NCBI GenBank assembly: GCA_903939115.1
Contig: CAJAFV010000056.1
Span: 62,001 to 126,000 of the forward strand
Source of the DNA: an uncultured Geobacteraceae bacterium
GTDB lineage: Bacteria; Desulfobacterota; Desulfuromonadia; Geobacterales; Pseudopelobacteraceae
Length of the DNA stretch: 64,000 bases
Reading direction: 5' to 3'
In this document: positions 9,667-20,857 of the stretch, piece after piece
Position numbering within the stretch: position 1 is the first letter of the stretch
Layout: each line of letters starts with the position of its first letter
Notes under the pieces: generated by a model
Seen by the model: the letters and a program-made list of their open reading frames with translations, nothing else
Told to the model about the DNA's origin: nothing
Databases searched by the model: none
Program-made: the position numbers and the translations under genes

Positions 9667-10185
9667 GTGAGCAGTGAAGGCAGGCCCAACAAACATTTTC
9701 TCTTTCCCGGTACTATCTTTGCCGAACCGCTTGAATATGAGATCAGTACGGTACTCGGTTCATGTGTGGCGGTCTGCCTGTGGGATCAGGTAATCCGCAG
9801 AGGCGGAATGAACCACATGATGCTACCGCTCTGGAATGGCGAGGGGTTGGCAACGCCCAAATACGGCAACATTGCTATGGAGAAACTGTTTGCCAAAGTG
9901 TTGTCAATCGGCTGCCATCGCGAACACCTGGTCGCCAAGGTTTTCGGCGGAGCCAATGTTACCGGAACCGGTCTCGAAGTATTCATGATTGGTGATCGCA
10001 ATATTACGCTGGCATTTCAACTCCTCGATGAATTCCGGATTCCTGTTGTTGCCAAAGATATTGGTGGCCAGGTCGGCAGGAAAATTATTATGAATACCGA
10101 AACTGGTGTTGTACTGGTTGGTAAAGGGAAAAAGACAGGATCCGATTCTTGTTCGTACCTTGACACCCCAGGCCTTTTAAGGTAA
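9667..10185 (+). CDS. cheD: CheD receptor glutamine deamidase
   Basis: Receptor-modifying deamidase of 172 residues that converts specific receptor glutamines to glutamates and, in other bacteria, also interacts with CheC. The catalytic Cys and His are visible in 'TVLGSCVAVCLWD' and 'RGGMNHMMLP', and 'AKVFGGANVTG' is also typical. The start is GTG 9667, five bases after the previous stop. No CheC or CheX phosphatase gene is visible in the window. It is the last gene of the chemotaxis cluster; 71 bp then separate it from kdsB. Confidence 0.93.
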   Translation: MSSEGRPNKHFLFPGTIFAEPLEYEISTVLGSCVAVCLWDQVIRRGGMNHMMLPLWNGEGLATPKYGNIAMEKLFAKVLSIGCHREHLVAKVFGGANVTGTGLEVFMIGDRNITLAFQLLDEFRIPVVAKDIGGQVGRKIIMNTETGVVLVGKGKKTGSDSCSYLDTPGLLR

Positions 10186-10256
10186 CTTGGCACGTCCTAC
10201 CACTGGACACCTGACGTTTTCGTCATAATCCCCGTACGTATAAAAGGTTGTCCGGC

Positions 10257-11021
10257 ATGAAAATTACAGCGGTTATCCCCGCCCGTTATGCATCGACACG
10301 TTTTCCAGGTAAAGCATTGGCGGAAATTGACGGTCGCCCGATGATCCAGCATGTCTATGAGCGTGCTGTTCAGTCAAAACTGGTGAGCCGGGTTATTGTC
10401 GCCACTGATGATCCGCGTATTGCCGAGGCGGTCCGCTCAATAGGCGGCGAAGCAGTAATGACTTCAGTCGGTCATGAAACTGGAACCGATCGCCTCGCTG
10501 AAGTTGCCGCCGGATTGGATTCTGACATAATCGTCAATGTTCAGGGTGATGAACCGCTGATCGACCCGGCCATGATTGACCAGGCACTACAGCCGTTTTT
10601 GGAAGAGCCCGGTCTCCTGATGGGAACAGTCAAGACGCGCATTAAATGCCTCCATGATTTTCTCTCGCCCAATGTGGTCAAGGTGGTAACGAATAACCTC
10701 GGCGATGCCCTCTACTTTTCCCGTTCACCACTCCCCTTTTTTCGCGATAAATGGAAAGATCTTAAAGATGACTCCTTCTGTTGTGGCAAGCTCATCTGCT
10801 ATAAACACGTCGGCATGTACGTCTATCGCCGTGATTTTTTATTAAAATTTGCCGCTATGCCGGCGACGTTTCTGGAAATATCAGAAAAACTGGAACAGCT
10901 GCGTGCCCTTGAAAATGGTATTAAAATCAGGGTTGTTGAGACCGGATTTGAGTCGATAGGCGTCGACACGCCCGACGATCTAATCAAAGCTCAGGAACAG
11001 TATCGTAAATTTCATAAATAG
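10257..11021 (+). CDS. kdsB: 3-deoxy-manno-octulosonate cytidylyltransferase
   Basis: CMP-Kdo synthetase that activates Kdo with CTP before transfer to lipid A. The start is ATG 10257, preceded by AAAAGG (10242-10247); a TTG nine bases upstream is less likely. This gives 254 residues, the usual size. The N-terminus '[16 protein letters not shown]' is the nucleotide-binding signature, with '[10 protein letters not shown]' further on. It opens the Kdo block, with pyrG, which makes its CTP substrate, next. The lower spacing of chemotaxis genes upstream suggests a new transcription unit, but no clear promoter was recognised. Confidence 0.95.
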   Translation: MKITAVIPARYASTRFPGKALAEIDGRPMIQHVYERAVQSKLVSRVIVATDDPRIAEAVRSIGGEAVMTSVGHETGTDRLAEVAAGLDSDIIVNVQGDEPLIDPAMIDQALQPFLEEPGLLMGTVKTRIKCLHDFLSPNVVKVVTNNLGDALYFSRSPLPFFRDKWKDLKDDSFCCGKLICYKHVGMYVYRRDFLLKFAAMPATFLEISEKLEQLRALENGIKIRVVETGFESIGVDTPDDLIKAQEQYRKFHK

Positions 11022-11038
11022 CCCCCAACCCGACCTAA

Positions 11039-12688
<1,650 letters not shown>

Positions 12689-12691
12689 AGT

Positions 12692-13525
12692 ATGACTCGT
12701 GAAATTATTTCCGGAAATGTTAAAATTGGCAACAATCGTCCGCTCGTATTGATTGCCGGTCCCTGTGTGATCGAGGATGAATCCGCGACCATGCGCCATG
12801 CCGAGCGGCTGATGACTATTTGTAATGGCCTTTCCGTGCCATTGATCTTTAAGGCCTCCTACGACAAGGCCAACCGCACTTCCATCAACGCCTATCGCGG
12901 TCCCGGTATGAAGGCGGGGCTTGCGATTCTCCGCAAGGTTAAGGAGTCACTCGGTGTCCCGGTGATCTCGGATATTCATTCAATCGAGCAGATAGCTCCT
13001 GCGGCAGAGGTGCTTGACATTCTGCAGATTCCCGCTTTTCTCTGCCGTCAGACGGACCTTTTGATTGCTGCAGCAGAGAGCGGCCGGATTATCAACGTCA
13101 AAAAAGGTCAGTTTCTGGCCCCGTGGGATATGAAAAATGTCGCCGGTAAAATTGCGGCCAGCGGCAATGAGAACATTATTCTCACTGAGCGTGGCGCTTC
13201 TTTCGGCTATAACAATCTGGTGGTGGATATGCGCAGTTTTCCGGTCATGCGCGCTACCGGGTATCCGGTCGTTTTCGATGCAACTCACAGTGTGCAGCTG
13301 CCGGGTGGCCAGGGTGACAGTTCGGGCGGTCAGCGTGAATTTGTCGAGTATTTATCGCGGGCAGCCGTTGCTACCGACATTGACGGCATCTTCATGGAGG
13401 TACATGAAGACCCTGACAAGGCGCTCTGTGACGGACCGAATTCAATTCCACTGAGTGATCTGCCGCTGCTGCTGAAGACCCTTAAGGCGCTTGATTTTGT
13501 AGTCAAACAGAGGCCGGCACAATGA
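12692..13525 (+). CDS. kdsA: 3-deoxy-8-phosphooctulonate synthase
   Basis: Condenses phosphoenolpyruvate with arabinose 5-phosphate to give Kdo 8-phosphate. The protein has 277 residues with the TIM-barrel signatures 'LIAGPCVIEDE', 'FKASYDKANRTS' and 'VVFDATHSVQLPGG'. It starts 4 bp after the pyrG stop and overlaps kdsD by 4 bp (ATGA), so it is part of a tightly packed operon. No damage or unusual features were seen. Confidence 0.96.
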   Translation: MTREIISGNVKIGNNRPLVLIAGPCVIEDESATMRHAERLMTICNGLSVPLIFKASYDKANRTSINAYRGPGMKAGLAILRKVKESLGVPVISDIHSIEQIAPAAEVLDILQIPAFLCRQTDLLIAAAESGRIINVKKGQFLAPWDMKNVAGKIAASGNENIILTERGASFGYNNLVVDMRSFPVMRATGYPVVFDATHSVQLPGGQGDSSGGQREFVEYLSRAAVATDIDGIFMEVHEDPDKALCDGPNSIPLSDLPLLLKTLKALDFVVKQRPAQ

Positions 13526-14490
13526 CCGCTATTGATGAGGCGCGCCGGGTAATCCGGGTTGAGGCGGACGCACTTTTAGCGATGGCTGATCGCATTGATA
13601 CTTCGTTCGAGCACGCAATTGACGTGATTGTGGGGAGTCCCGGCAGAGTGATCGTTAGTGGTATGGGTAAATCCGGACTGGTTGGGCAGAAGATCGCCTC
13701 CACGATGGCTTCAACCGGCACGCCCGCCTTCTTTCTTCACCCGGCAGAAGGGATTCATGGCGACCTCGGCATGATCATGAAGGGTGATGTCGTAATTGCC
13801 ATTTCCAACAGTGGTGAAACAGAAGAAATCCTTCGGATTCTCCCTTCAATCAAGAGACTGGGAGCGCATCTTATTGCAATGAGCGGCAATCCGACGTCGA
13901 ATCTGGCCCGTTCAAGCGACGTCTTTCTTGACGTCTCTGTTGCAGAGGAGGCGTGCCCTCTCGGCCTTGCCCCCACCGCATCGACAACGGCCACTCTGGC
14001 AATGGGTGACGCTCTGGCCGTTGCGCTGCTGGTAAAGCGCGGTTTTAAGGCGGAAGATTTTGCCATATTCCACCCCGGCGGGTCACTGGGGAAAAAACTG
14101 ATTCTGAGAGTTGAAGACCTGATGCATTCCGGCGACGCTATACCGTTGGTCCAGGAAGATGCTGTCATGAAGGATGCCCTGTTCGTGATCACTGCAAAGG
14201 GTCTTGGCGTTACCGGTGTCTGTGATGCGGGCGGTGCGCTGAAAGGTGTTATCACCGACGGTGACCTGCGCCGTGCGCTCGAAAAAGGGTTCGATATTCT
14301 CAATCAGCATGCCTCGGAAATTATGAAGTGCGGACCGTTGCGCATAAAACGGTCGGAACTCGCCGCCGCCGCCTTGCAGATTATGGAGCAGCGAGCCATC
14401 ACGTCGTTGTTCGTGTTTGAAAACGATCAGATATCGTCACCATGCGGCATTATCCATCTCCATGACATTCTCAAGTCCGGTATCGCTTAG
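13522..14490 (+). CDS. kdsD: Arabinose-5-phosphate isomerase (SIS and CBS domains)
   Basis: Isomerises ribulose 5-phosphate to arabinose 5-phosphate, the sugar substrate of KdsA. The 322 residues comprise an N-terminal SIS domain ('VSGMGKSGLVGQKIASTM', 'ISNSGETEEIL', 'FHPGGSLGKKL') and two C-terminal CBS motifs (about 205-322). Start and stop are tightly coupled to the neighbours: ATGA overlap with kdsA, and kdsC starts at the next base after the stop. The KpsF/GutQ paralogues share the fold, but the operon context argues for the LPS isozyme. Confidence 0.95.
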   Translation: MTAIDEARRVIRVEADALLAMADRIDTSFEHAIDVIVGSPGRVIVSGMGKSGLVGQKIASTMASTGTPAFFLHPAEGIHGDLGMIMKGDVVIAISNSGETEEILRILPSIKRLGAHLIAMSGNPTSNLARSSDVFLDVSVAEEACPLGLAPTASTTATLAMGDALAVALLVKRGFKAEDFAIFHPGGSLGKKLILRVEDLMHSGDAIPLVQEDAVMKDALFVITAKGLGVTGVCDAGGALKGVITDGDLRRALEKGFDILNQHASEIMKCGPLRIKRSELAAAALQIMEQRAITSLFVFENDQISSPCGIIHLHDILKSGIA

Positions 14491-15006
14491 ATGATAGATA
14501 AATTAAAAGATATACGCCTCTTACTGCTTGATGTTGATGGCGTCATGACCGATGGCGGTATTATCTATGACGGCAATGGTCTGGAAACCAAAACATTTAA
14601 TGTCAAAGATGGCCACGGCATTAAAATGCTGCAGCGTTACGGCATTGAAGTCGGTATCATAACCGGTCGAACCTCGTTGGTTGTTGACATCAGGGCGAGA
14701 GAACTCGGGATTGATCTGGTTTATCAAGGGGCGTTGAAAAAACTCGAGAGCTACGATGATATAAAAGAGAAAACGGGATTTACCGACAGCCAGATAGGCT
14801 ACATTGGTGATGACGTTATTGATGTTCCGGTAATGCGCCGGGTAATATTTGCTGCTGCTCCTGCCGATGGTTTGCTCGAAGCCAGGAATGTTGCCCACTA
14901 TGTTACAACCTGTGCCGGCGGACGTGGTGCCGTACGCGAAGTATGCGATCTGATTCTTAAAGGGCGCGGTTTGTGGGATGAAATTGCGGCCCGCTATGAG
15001 CTGTGA
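14491..15006 (+). CDS. kdsC: Kdo-8-phosphate phosphatase (HAD family)
   Basis: Hydrolyses Kdo 8-phosphate to Kdo. The protein has 171 residues, a minimal C0-type HAD phosphatase without cap. Motif I is 'LLLDVDGVMTDGGI' with the nucleophile Asp, followed by 'ITGRTS' (motif II) and 'GYIGDDVIDVPVM' (motif IV). It begins immediately after kdsD, completing the set kdsB, kdsA, kdsD and kdsC in one block. An 82 bp gap then precedes lptC. Confidence 0.95.
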   Translation: MIDKLKDIRLLLLDVDGVMTDGGIIYDGNGLETKTFNVKDGHGIKMLQRYGIEVGIITGRTSLVVDIRARELGIDLVYQGALKKLESYDDIKEKTGFTDSQIGYIGDDVIDVPVMRRVIFAAAPADGLLEARNVAHYVTTCAGGRGAVREVCDLILKGRGLWDEIAARYEL

Positions 15007-15088
15007 TACAAACTCTATGCCAAAAGCTTCAACGCGTTCACGTTATGCTGGACAGTCCCGCTCCTCAATGGTATAGTTCCGCCCTATT

Positions 15089-15658
15089 ATGGTGTCGTCC
15101 GTTTATATCAGGCCTTTACTGGCACTACTTGTGATGGCGGCGATTATCGGTATCGCGGTCGTCGTTTTCCGCAATGGTTCTCAGGAACCAAAACCGGTGC
15201 CGTTGGCTAATCAGCAGCTTCCCCAAAACATAGATATTGCCCTGAAGAAAGCCCGCTTTTCTGAGATTAAAGACGGTCTTCTTGAATGGGAACTCATTGC
15301 AGAGCGTGCTGAATACGATAAGACCGGAGAGACGGCCTATCTGAAAGTTGTCCGCATGGAATTCCAGAAAACGCCGACCCAGGGCGCGATAACGGTTACA
15401 GCGGATAATGGTGAGTACTTCAGTGCGCGAAAAGATATTTTTCTTAAAGGCAATGTTCATGTCGTAACGGAAGAGGGCGCACGTTTTGATACGGAGTCGA
15501 TAACCTATGTAGGTGCAATCGCTCAGTTTACAACGAAAGTTCCCGTTGTGTTTCGGCAGGAGCGCATGCAGTTAACTGCGATCGGCATGGATCTGGGCGT
15601 AAAAAGTCAGAAGGCGCATTTTAAATCCGCAGTTGCTGCTTCAGTTGTCATGAATTAG
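15089..15658 (+). CDS. lptC: LPS export protein LptC
   Basis: Inner-membrane-anchored component of the Lpt bridge that passes LPS from LptBFG to LptA. The 189 residues start with one membrane helix ('PLLALLVMAAIIGIAVVVF', about residues 9-27) followed by a periplasmic beta-jellyroll with repeated strands. No strong ribosome binding site is visible before ATG 15089, so the start is moderately certain. Assignment rests on size, topology and position directly before lptA and lptB; the sequence of this family is weakly conserved. Confidence 0.85.
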   Translation: MVSSVYIRPLLALLVMAAIIGIAVVVFRNGSQEPKPVPLANQQLPQNIDIALKKARFSEIKDGLLEWELIAERAEYDKTGETAYLKVVRMEFQKTPTQGAITVTADNGEYFSARKDIFLKGNVHVVTEEGARFDTESITYVGAIAQFTTKVPVVFRQERMQLTAIGMDLGVKSQKAHFKSAVAASVVMN

Positions 15659-15666
15659 GTGTCGTA

Positions 15667-16185
15667 ATGAAATTGGCTTTTATCTATAGTATGTTGTTTG
15701 TTTTATGGCTGCCAATTACGGTATCGGCAATGCCTCATGCTGCAGCGCCAAAAGATAGATCCACTCTGCCGATTACCGTTAAATCAAATGAGATGAATGC
15801 TGACAATGTCGGAAGAACTGCTGTTTTCACCGGTAAAGTTGTTTCAAAACAGGGAGATGTTACCATTTTTTCCGATAAGCTCGTCGTCAGGTATGCTGAC
15901 AAAGGCGACGGTGTGGAGAAGATTGAAGCGTCTGGTAATGTCAGGATCGTCCAGCTTAACAGGACCGGTTTTTCCGACCAAGCGGTGTATGAAAGCAGTA
16001 CAGGGCGTATCGTTATGACCGGATCTCCCCGTGTTTTACAGGGAGATGACCGCATTAGCGGAAAAGTTATTACCTATTACGTTGATGATGAAAAAAGTTA
16101 TGTAACAAGCGATGGTGATCCAAAAGCACGAGTCGAGGCGGTCATAAATCCGGTTGCAAGGAAGAAAGATGCCGGGAAACCGTAA
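15667..16185 (+). CDS. lptA: LPS transport periplasmic protein LptA
   Basis: Periplasmic bridge protein of 172 residues. An N-terminal signal peptide (about 1-21, ending 'ITVSAMP') precedes an OstA-like beta-jellyroll: 'PITVKSNEMNADNVGRTAVF' is the typical opening, with further repeats such as 'IEASGNVRIVQ'. The stop lies inside the lptB gene (17 bp overlap), indicating coupled translation. Conserved order lptC-lptA-lptB supports the call. Confidence 0.92.
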   Translation: MKLAFIYSMLFVLWLPITVSAMPHAAAPKDRSTLPITVKSNEMNADNVGRTAVFTGKVVSKQGDVTIFSDKLVVRYADKGDGVEKIEASGNVRIVQLNRTGFSDQAVYESSTGRIVMTGSPRVLQGDDRISGKVITYYVDDEKSYVTSDGDPKARVEAVINPVARKKDAGKP

Positions 16186-16909
16186 CTCTTCAAAGCTTTG
16201 GACGAAAGCTCTCAAGAAATGCTACGGCAGTCGCAATGTGGTTGGAGGTGTAGATATTTCAATTACATCCGGTTCTGTCGTCGGCCTGCTGGGGCCGAAC
16301 GGGGCTGGCAAAACGACTACATTTTATATGGTTGTCGGGTTGGCGCAACCAGACAGTGGCCAGGTTTTTCTGGGTGACGAAGAGATAACTGCGCTCCCGA
16401 TGTACCAGAGGGCAAGGCGTGGCATCAGTTATCTCCCGCAGGAAGCATCCGTTTTTCGTAAACTGACAGTTGCTGATAATTTAATGGCCATTATTGAAAC
16501 CATCGAACCTGATAAGAACGTCGGTCGCCAGAGAATGGCACAGCTTCTTGAGGAATTTTCGATAACGCACATCGCCTCATCCATGGGATATGCGCTTTCC
16601 GGTGGCGAACGACGTCGGGTGGAAATTGCCCGGGCGCTGATCACCAACCCGTCATTTATTCTGCTGGATGAGCCGTTTGCCGGGATTGACCCGATAGCGG
16701 TCGCCGATATTCAAGGATTAATTGTTTCTCTGAAAAACAAAAATATCGGTGTTTTGATTTCGGATCATAACGTGCGGGAAACCCTGGGCGTTTGTGATTC
16801 AGCATATATTTTGAACAGTGGTGTGGTGCTTGAGTACGGAACGCCCGACGAGATTGCAACGAGTAAGAAAGCCCAGGAAATTTATCTGGGGAAAGATTTC
16901 CGCCTCTGA
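16169..16909 (+). CDS. lptB: LPS export ATPase LptB
   Basis: Cytoplasmic ABC ATPase that powers LPS extraction together with LptF and LptG (not in this window). The start is ATG 16169 with AAGGAAG at 16158-16164; an upstream TTG at 16154 is unlikely. The 246 residues show Walker A 'GPNGAGKTTTF', signature 'LSGGERRRVEIARAL', Walker B 'ILLDEPFAGID' and the switch His in 'LISDHNVRE'. rpoN follows 58 bp later, an arrangement common in proteobacteria. Confidence 0.96.
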   Translation: MPGNRNSSKLWTKALKKCYGSRNVVGGVDISITSGSVVGLLGPNGAGKTTTFYMVVGLAQPDSGQVFLGDEEITALPMYQRARRGISYLPQEASVFRKLTVADNLMAIIETIEPDKNVGRQRMAQLLEEFSITHIASSMGYALSGGERRRVEIARALITNPSFILLDEPFAGIDPIAVADIQGLIVSLKNKNIGVLISDHNVRETLGVCDSAYILNSGVVLEYGTPDEIATSKKAQEIYLGKDFRL

Positions 16910-16967
16910 ATTTTTCACTGTTGTTGCTGATTTATAATTTAAATACTGGTTTTGAGGTCACTGTTTC

Positions 16968-18410
16968 ATGGCAATGGAGATGCGCCAACAACTGAAAATG
17001 TCGCAGCAACTGGTGATGACCCCCCAGTTGCAGCAGGCAATCAAGCTGCTTCAGTTGACTCGTCTTGAACTTCAGGATTTGGTCGTTCAGGAGCTTGAGG
17101 AAAATCCGCTGCTTGAAGAAACCACTGATATGGAAGAAATCCGTGAGCCGGATGCGCTTGAAGCAGCGGAGCAGGAGCTTGAGCCGTTGCAGGACAGTGC
17201 CGATTTCCGTGAAGTGGAAGCAGGTGAGGAGACCCTTCGTGATTGGGACAGCTATCTTGACGGCTATAACTACAGCTCCGGAGAACAGCAGTATGGCGGC
17301 GAAGATGAACGCCCATCATTTGAAAACCTTCTGACAAAAAAAGGGACCCTGATCGACCATCTGTTGTGGCAGCTTCACATGGGACAGTATTCAGAAATGG
17401 ATGTTCGCGTCGGTGAGGTAATCATTGGCAACGTAGATGATTATGGGTATCTGCGGGCGTCACTTTCGGAAATTGCTGCAGCAAGTTCTGCGACTGAAGA
17501 GGATGTCCAGGATGTACTTGATTGTATCCAGGAGTTCGACCCGCCTGGCGTCGCCGCCCGTGATTTAAAAGAATGTCTTCTTATTCAGGCGCGGAATCTT
17601 GGCATGAAGGGGAGTGTGGTTGAAAATATCCTGCTGCATCATCTTGGCGATTTAGAAAAACGAAACTACAAGCAGATTGTCCGCTCGTTAAAGATCGATA
17701 TAAATCAGGTGCTGATGGCTTCAAAGATTATTTCCGGGTTTGATCCGCGCCCCGGATCGTCTTTCAGCACCGATGATGTTCATTATATTTCTCCGGATAT
17801 TTTTGTGCATAAAGTTGGCGACGATTACGTCGTCATGCTGAATGAAGAAGGATTGCCCAACCTGAAAGTCAGTACCCAGTATTCTGATGCTCGCGGGAAT
17901 GGAACGATCGACTCACAGGCGGAGCATTATATTAACGACAAGGCGCGTGCAGCAGCCTGGCTTATCAAAAGTATTCAGCAGCGCCAGAGAACTATTTATA
18001 AGGTCGCAAAGAGCATCATCCGTTTTCAGCGCGAATATTTTGATCGTGGAATTGAGTATCTCAGGCCGCTGGTGCTGCGCGATATCGCCGACGATATCGG
18101 TATGCACGAATCAACAATAAGCCGGGTTACCACCAACAAATATATGCAGACGCCACAGGGTTTACTGGAACTGAAATACTTCTTTAACAGCGGTCTCTCG
18201 ACGAGCGAGGGTGACTTTGTTGCTTCCGAGAGTGTTAAAAACAGAATCAAAGAAATCATCGAAAAGGAAAACCCCAAAAAACCATATTCCGATCAAAAAA
18301 TTGCTGAGTTGCTGGGAGGGCAGACGGTCAATATTGCCAGGCGGACAGTAACAAAATATCGTGAGATGCTAAACATGGGATCATCTTCTGAACGTAAAAA
18401 ACATTTTTGA
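16968..18410 (+). CDS. rpoN: RNA polymerase sigma-54 factor
   Basis: Sigma-54, which directs RNA polymerase to -24/-12 promoters and needs an AAA+ activator. The 480 residues include the Gln/Leu-rich region I ('QQLKMSQQLVMTPQLQQAIK'), an acidic region II (about 45-115), the core-binding domain, a helix-turn-helix ('MHESTISRVTTNKYMQT') and the RpoN box 'ARRTVTKYRE' near the C-terminus. A sigma-54 activator gene (25569-26939) and a good -24/-12 site (27976-27991) lie within 11 kb, so a local regulon is plausible. Confidence 0.97.
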   Translation: MAMEMRQQLKMSQQLVMTPQLQQAIKLLQLTRLELQDLVVQELEENPLLEETTDMEEIREPDALEAAEQELEPLQDSADFREVEAGEETLRDWDSYLDGYNYSSGEQQYGGEDERPSFENLLTKKGTLIDHLLWQLHMGQYSEMDVRVGEVIIGNVDDYGYLRASLSEIAAASSATEEDVQDVLDCIQEFDPPGVAARDLKECLLIQARNLGMKGSVVENILLHHLGDLEKRNYKQIVRSLKIDINQVLMASKIISGFDPRPGSSFSTDDVHYISPDIFVHKVGDDYVVMLNEEGLPNLKVSTQYSDARGNGTIDSQAEHYINDKARAAAWLIKSIQQRQRTIYKVAKSIIRFQREYFDRGIEYLRPLVLRDIADDIGMHESTISRVTTNKYMQTPQGLLELKYFFNSGLSTSEGDFVASESVKNRIKEIIEKENPKKPYSDQKIAELLGGQTVNIARRTVTKYREMLNMGSSSERKKHF

Positions 18411-18467
18411 CGTACGGTCGTTTCGGCCGTCGTCCATTTCGCAGCACCAAACACACAGGAGGATTTT

Positions 18468-19016
18468 ATGCAGGTCACTATGACATTCAGGCACATGGAA
18501 CAAAGCGATGCCCTCAAAGCATATGCTGAGGAAAAACTTGAGCGGGTTACAAAGTATATTGATAGCCCGATTAATGTGCAGGTTTATTTTTCCGTTGAGA
18601 AAAAGATTCGCCACATCGTCGAAATAGTTATTAATTCAAAGGGAATCAGCACAAAAGCGTCTGAAGCGACACATGACATGTATGCCGCCATCGATGCGGT
18701 AATTGATAAAATTGAGCGTCAGCTGGTACGCTACAAGGAAAAAATTAAAGCCCATAAGCCAAATGGTGACGAACATGGGCGTCAGCTCTCAAAAAGGATT
18801 TTTGAAGCCGATAGTATCGAAGCGAGTACCGGTTCAGTTGTGATTAAAACGACGACAGAAACCGCAAAACCAATGTCCGTGGAAGAGGCCGTCATGCAGA
18901 TGGATCTGCTTCACAAAGATTTTATCGTGTTTACTGACGCCGACAGTAGTGAGATCAACGTGCTGTATCGTCGTAAAGACGGAAATTATGGCCTGATTGA
19001 GCCGCAGCGCGCCTGA
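18468..19016 (+). CDS. hpf: Ribosome hibernation promoting factor, long form
   Basis: Ribosome-associated factor that inactivates ribosomes as dimers in stationary phase. A strong GGAGG (18456-18460 region) precedes the start. The 182 residues contain an N-terminal S30AE domain (about 1-100) and a short C-terminal dimerization domain ('MSVEEAVMQMDLLHKDFIVF' and 'NVLYRRKDGNYGLIEP'), the mark of the long HPF form that joins 70S ribosomes into 100S. Location right after rpoN is conserved in many proteobacteria. Confidence 0.95.
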   Translation: MQVTMTFRHMEQSDALKAYAEEKLERVTKYIDSPINVQVYFSVEKKIRHIVEIVINSKGISTKASEATHDMYAAIDAVIDKIERQLVRYKEKIKAHKPNGDEHGRQLSKRIFEADSIEASTGSVVIKTTTETAKPMSVEEAVMQMDLLHKDFIVFTDADSSEINVLYRRKDGNYGLIEPQRA

Positions 19017-19030
19017 TAGACAGAAAACGT

Positions 19031-19990
19031 ATGGACGGTATTTCACTCTCGATACAAGACCTGCTGACAGACAATGAGTATGGTCTTGGTTTGTCTCTTC
19101 TGGCTGGCAAGAAGGGGCTCACACATCGCGTCTCCAGTTCCCGGATTCAAAAGCCGGGGCTGGCCCTGGCCGGTTACACCGAGCACCTGCATCCGGAACG
19201 GTTACAGGTGCTCGGCAACACGGAAATATCGTATCTCCAGCAGAGTGATAAACAGGTCGTCGTTGAAAAACTTACTGCACTCTGTAATTTTCCAATCTCC
19301 TGTTTTATTGTAACCAAGGGTCTGCGGCCGCCGCAGATCCTGCTCGAACTGACTGAGGCCCGCTCGATTCCTGTGCTTGCCACCCCTCATCAATCGTCAA
19401 CGTTTATATCACTGATAACTAAATTTCTTGAAGAGCGGTTGCTCCCGACGACCCATCTTCATGGTGTTTTGATAGATGTCCTGGGTGTCGGCGTCCTGCT
19501 GTCTGGAAAAAGCGGTATCGGCAAAAGTGAATGTGCTCTTGATCTCGTTATCCGTGGTCACCGCCTGGTTGCCGATGATATGGTCTTTATAAAGAAAAAG
19601 ATGCCTGCGGTGCTGATCGGCCAAGCAGAGGAGGCGTTACAGTATCTGATGGAAATCCGTGGTCTTGGTATAATCAACATCAAGGACCTCTACGGGGTTT
19701 CAGCGATTAGAGATAAAAAAATAATCGATATGCAGTTGGAACTGATGGAATGGGATGAATCACATGAATATGATAGATTGGGCATTGATGATCAGACGGT
19801 GACTATTCTTGGTATTGAGATACCCCACATCGTCATTCCGGTCCGTCCCGGCAGAAATCTGGGCTCAATAATCGAAGTAGCCGCACGAAATCATCTCCTT
19901 AAGGGGATGGGCTATCATTCGGCTCGCGATTTCCAGGAACGGTTACTGGCGCGTATTGAAGCCAGGCCGCTTGGGGATGAGGTAGAGTAG
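19031..19990 (+). CDS. hprK: HPr kinase/phosphorylase
   Basis: Bifunctional enzyme that phosphorylates HPr on Ser46 using ATP or pyrophosphate and reverses it with phosphate. The 319 residues have an N-terminal domain and a C-terminal catalytic domain with Walker A 'GKSGIGKSE' (about 159-167), catalytic His in 'THLHGVLIDV' (about 141-150), and the signature 'MEIRGLGIINIKDLYG'. Its target site is present in the HPr encoded 1.3 kb downstream. The gene is 14 bp after hpf and 3 bp before rapZ. Confidence 0.96.
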   Translation: MDGISLSIQDLLTDNEYGLGLSLLAGKKGLTHRVSSSRIQKPGLALAGYTEHLHPERLQVLGNTEISYLQQSDKQVVVEKLTALCNFPISCFIVTKGLRPPQILLELTEARSIPVLATPHQSSTFISLITKFLEERLLPTTHLHGVLIDVLGVGVLLSGKSGIGKSECALDLVIRGHRLVADDMVFIKKKMPAVLIGQAEEALQYLMEIRGLGIINIKDLYGVSAIRDKKIIDMQLELMEWDESHEYDRLGIDDQTVTILGIEIPHIVIPVRPGRNLGSIIEVAARNHLLKGMGYHSARDFQERLLARIEARPLGDEVE

Positions 19991-19993
19991 GGT

Positions 19994-20857
19994 ATGCGTA
20001 TTATCGTTATTACCGGCATGTCTGGTTCCGGAAAATCTACTGCGGTCAGAGCCTTGGAAGATGAAGGGTATTACTGCATTGACAATCTCCCTGTACGGCT
20101 GTTCAAACGTTTTGTAGATTTGATCGGCAAATCGGGAGAGAGCTTCAAAGGTATCGTACTGGTTGCAGACATTCGTGGGCGGGAATTTTTTAAGGGATAT
20201 GAAGCGGCCTTTCTCAAGATTACCGAAGTTGGGCACACGGTAGAAATACTCTTCTTTGATTGTTTGGACGATGTTCTGGTGCGGCGCTTTTCTGAAACAC
20301 GTCGCCGCCACCCCGTTGATGAGCAGTGCACGGTTGCCGAAGGTATTCGCATCGAAAGAGAACGGCTGAGCGGTCTGCGGCAGATTGCGACCAGAATAAT
20401 TGATACCTCTGAGTTTACGGTGCACCAGCTTAAGGAATTCATCCTGAGGATAGTAAGGGGTGAAGAAAAAGAAAATCAGCTGGTAGTCGAAGTTCAGTCT
20501 TTTGGCTTTAAATATGGAGTGCCACTGGAGTCAAGTATCGTCATGGATGTCCGCTTTCTCCCGAACCCGTTTTTTGTTCCGGAATTGAAAGACGGTTCCG
20601 GCCTTGATGACAAGGTTCGTGATTATGTTATGGATAATGTTGTTACGGCACAGTTTGTTGATCACTTTTTTCCGCTGCTCGATATGCTGCTGCCGGCACA
20701 CCGTCAGGAAGGGAAATCTTATTTAACTATTTCTATCGGTTGTACCGGAGGTCGCCATCGCTCTGTAGCTATAGCCGAGGCCACCGGAATGCATCTGCAG
20801 GAAATATGGCCCTCAGTGCGAATCATTCACAGGGATATTGAAAAGGGGCATAAATGA
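19994..20857 (+). CDS. rapZ: RapZ-type nucleotide-binding RNase adapter
   Basis: P-loop protein of 287 residues of the RapZ (YvcJ/YhbJ) family. Walker A 'GMSGSGKS' is at residues 8-15, and the C-terminal domain carries the conserved 'GCTGGRHRSVAI', which in E. coli RapZ takes part in metabolite sensing. In E. coli it guides RNase E to the GlmZ small RNA; whether that holds here is unknown. The stop overlaps the EIIA start by 4 bp (ATGA). Confidence 0.94.
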   Translation: MRIIVITGMSGSGKSTAVRALEDEGYYCIDNLPVRLFKRFVDLIGKSGESFKGIVLVADIRGREFFKGYEAAFLKITEVGHTVEILFFDCLDDVLVRRFSETRRRHPVDEQCTVAEGIRIERERLSGLRQIATRIIDTSEFTVHQLKEFILRIVRGEEKENQLVVEVQSFGFKYGVPLESSIVMDVRFLPNPFFVPELKDGSGLDDKVRDYVMDNVVTAQFVDHFFPLLDMLLPAHRQEGKSYLTISIGCTGGRHRSVAIAEATGMHLQEIWPSVRIIHRDIEKGHK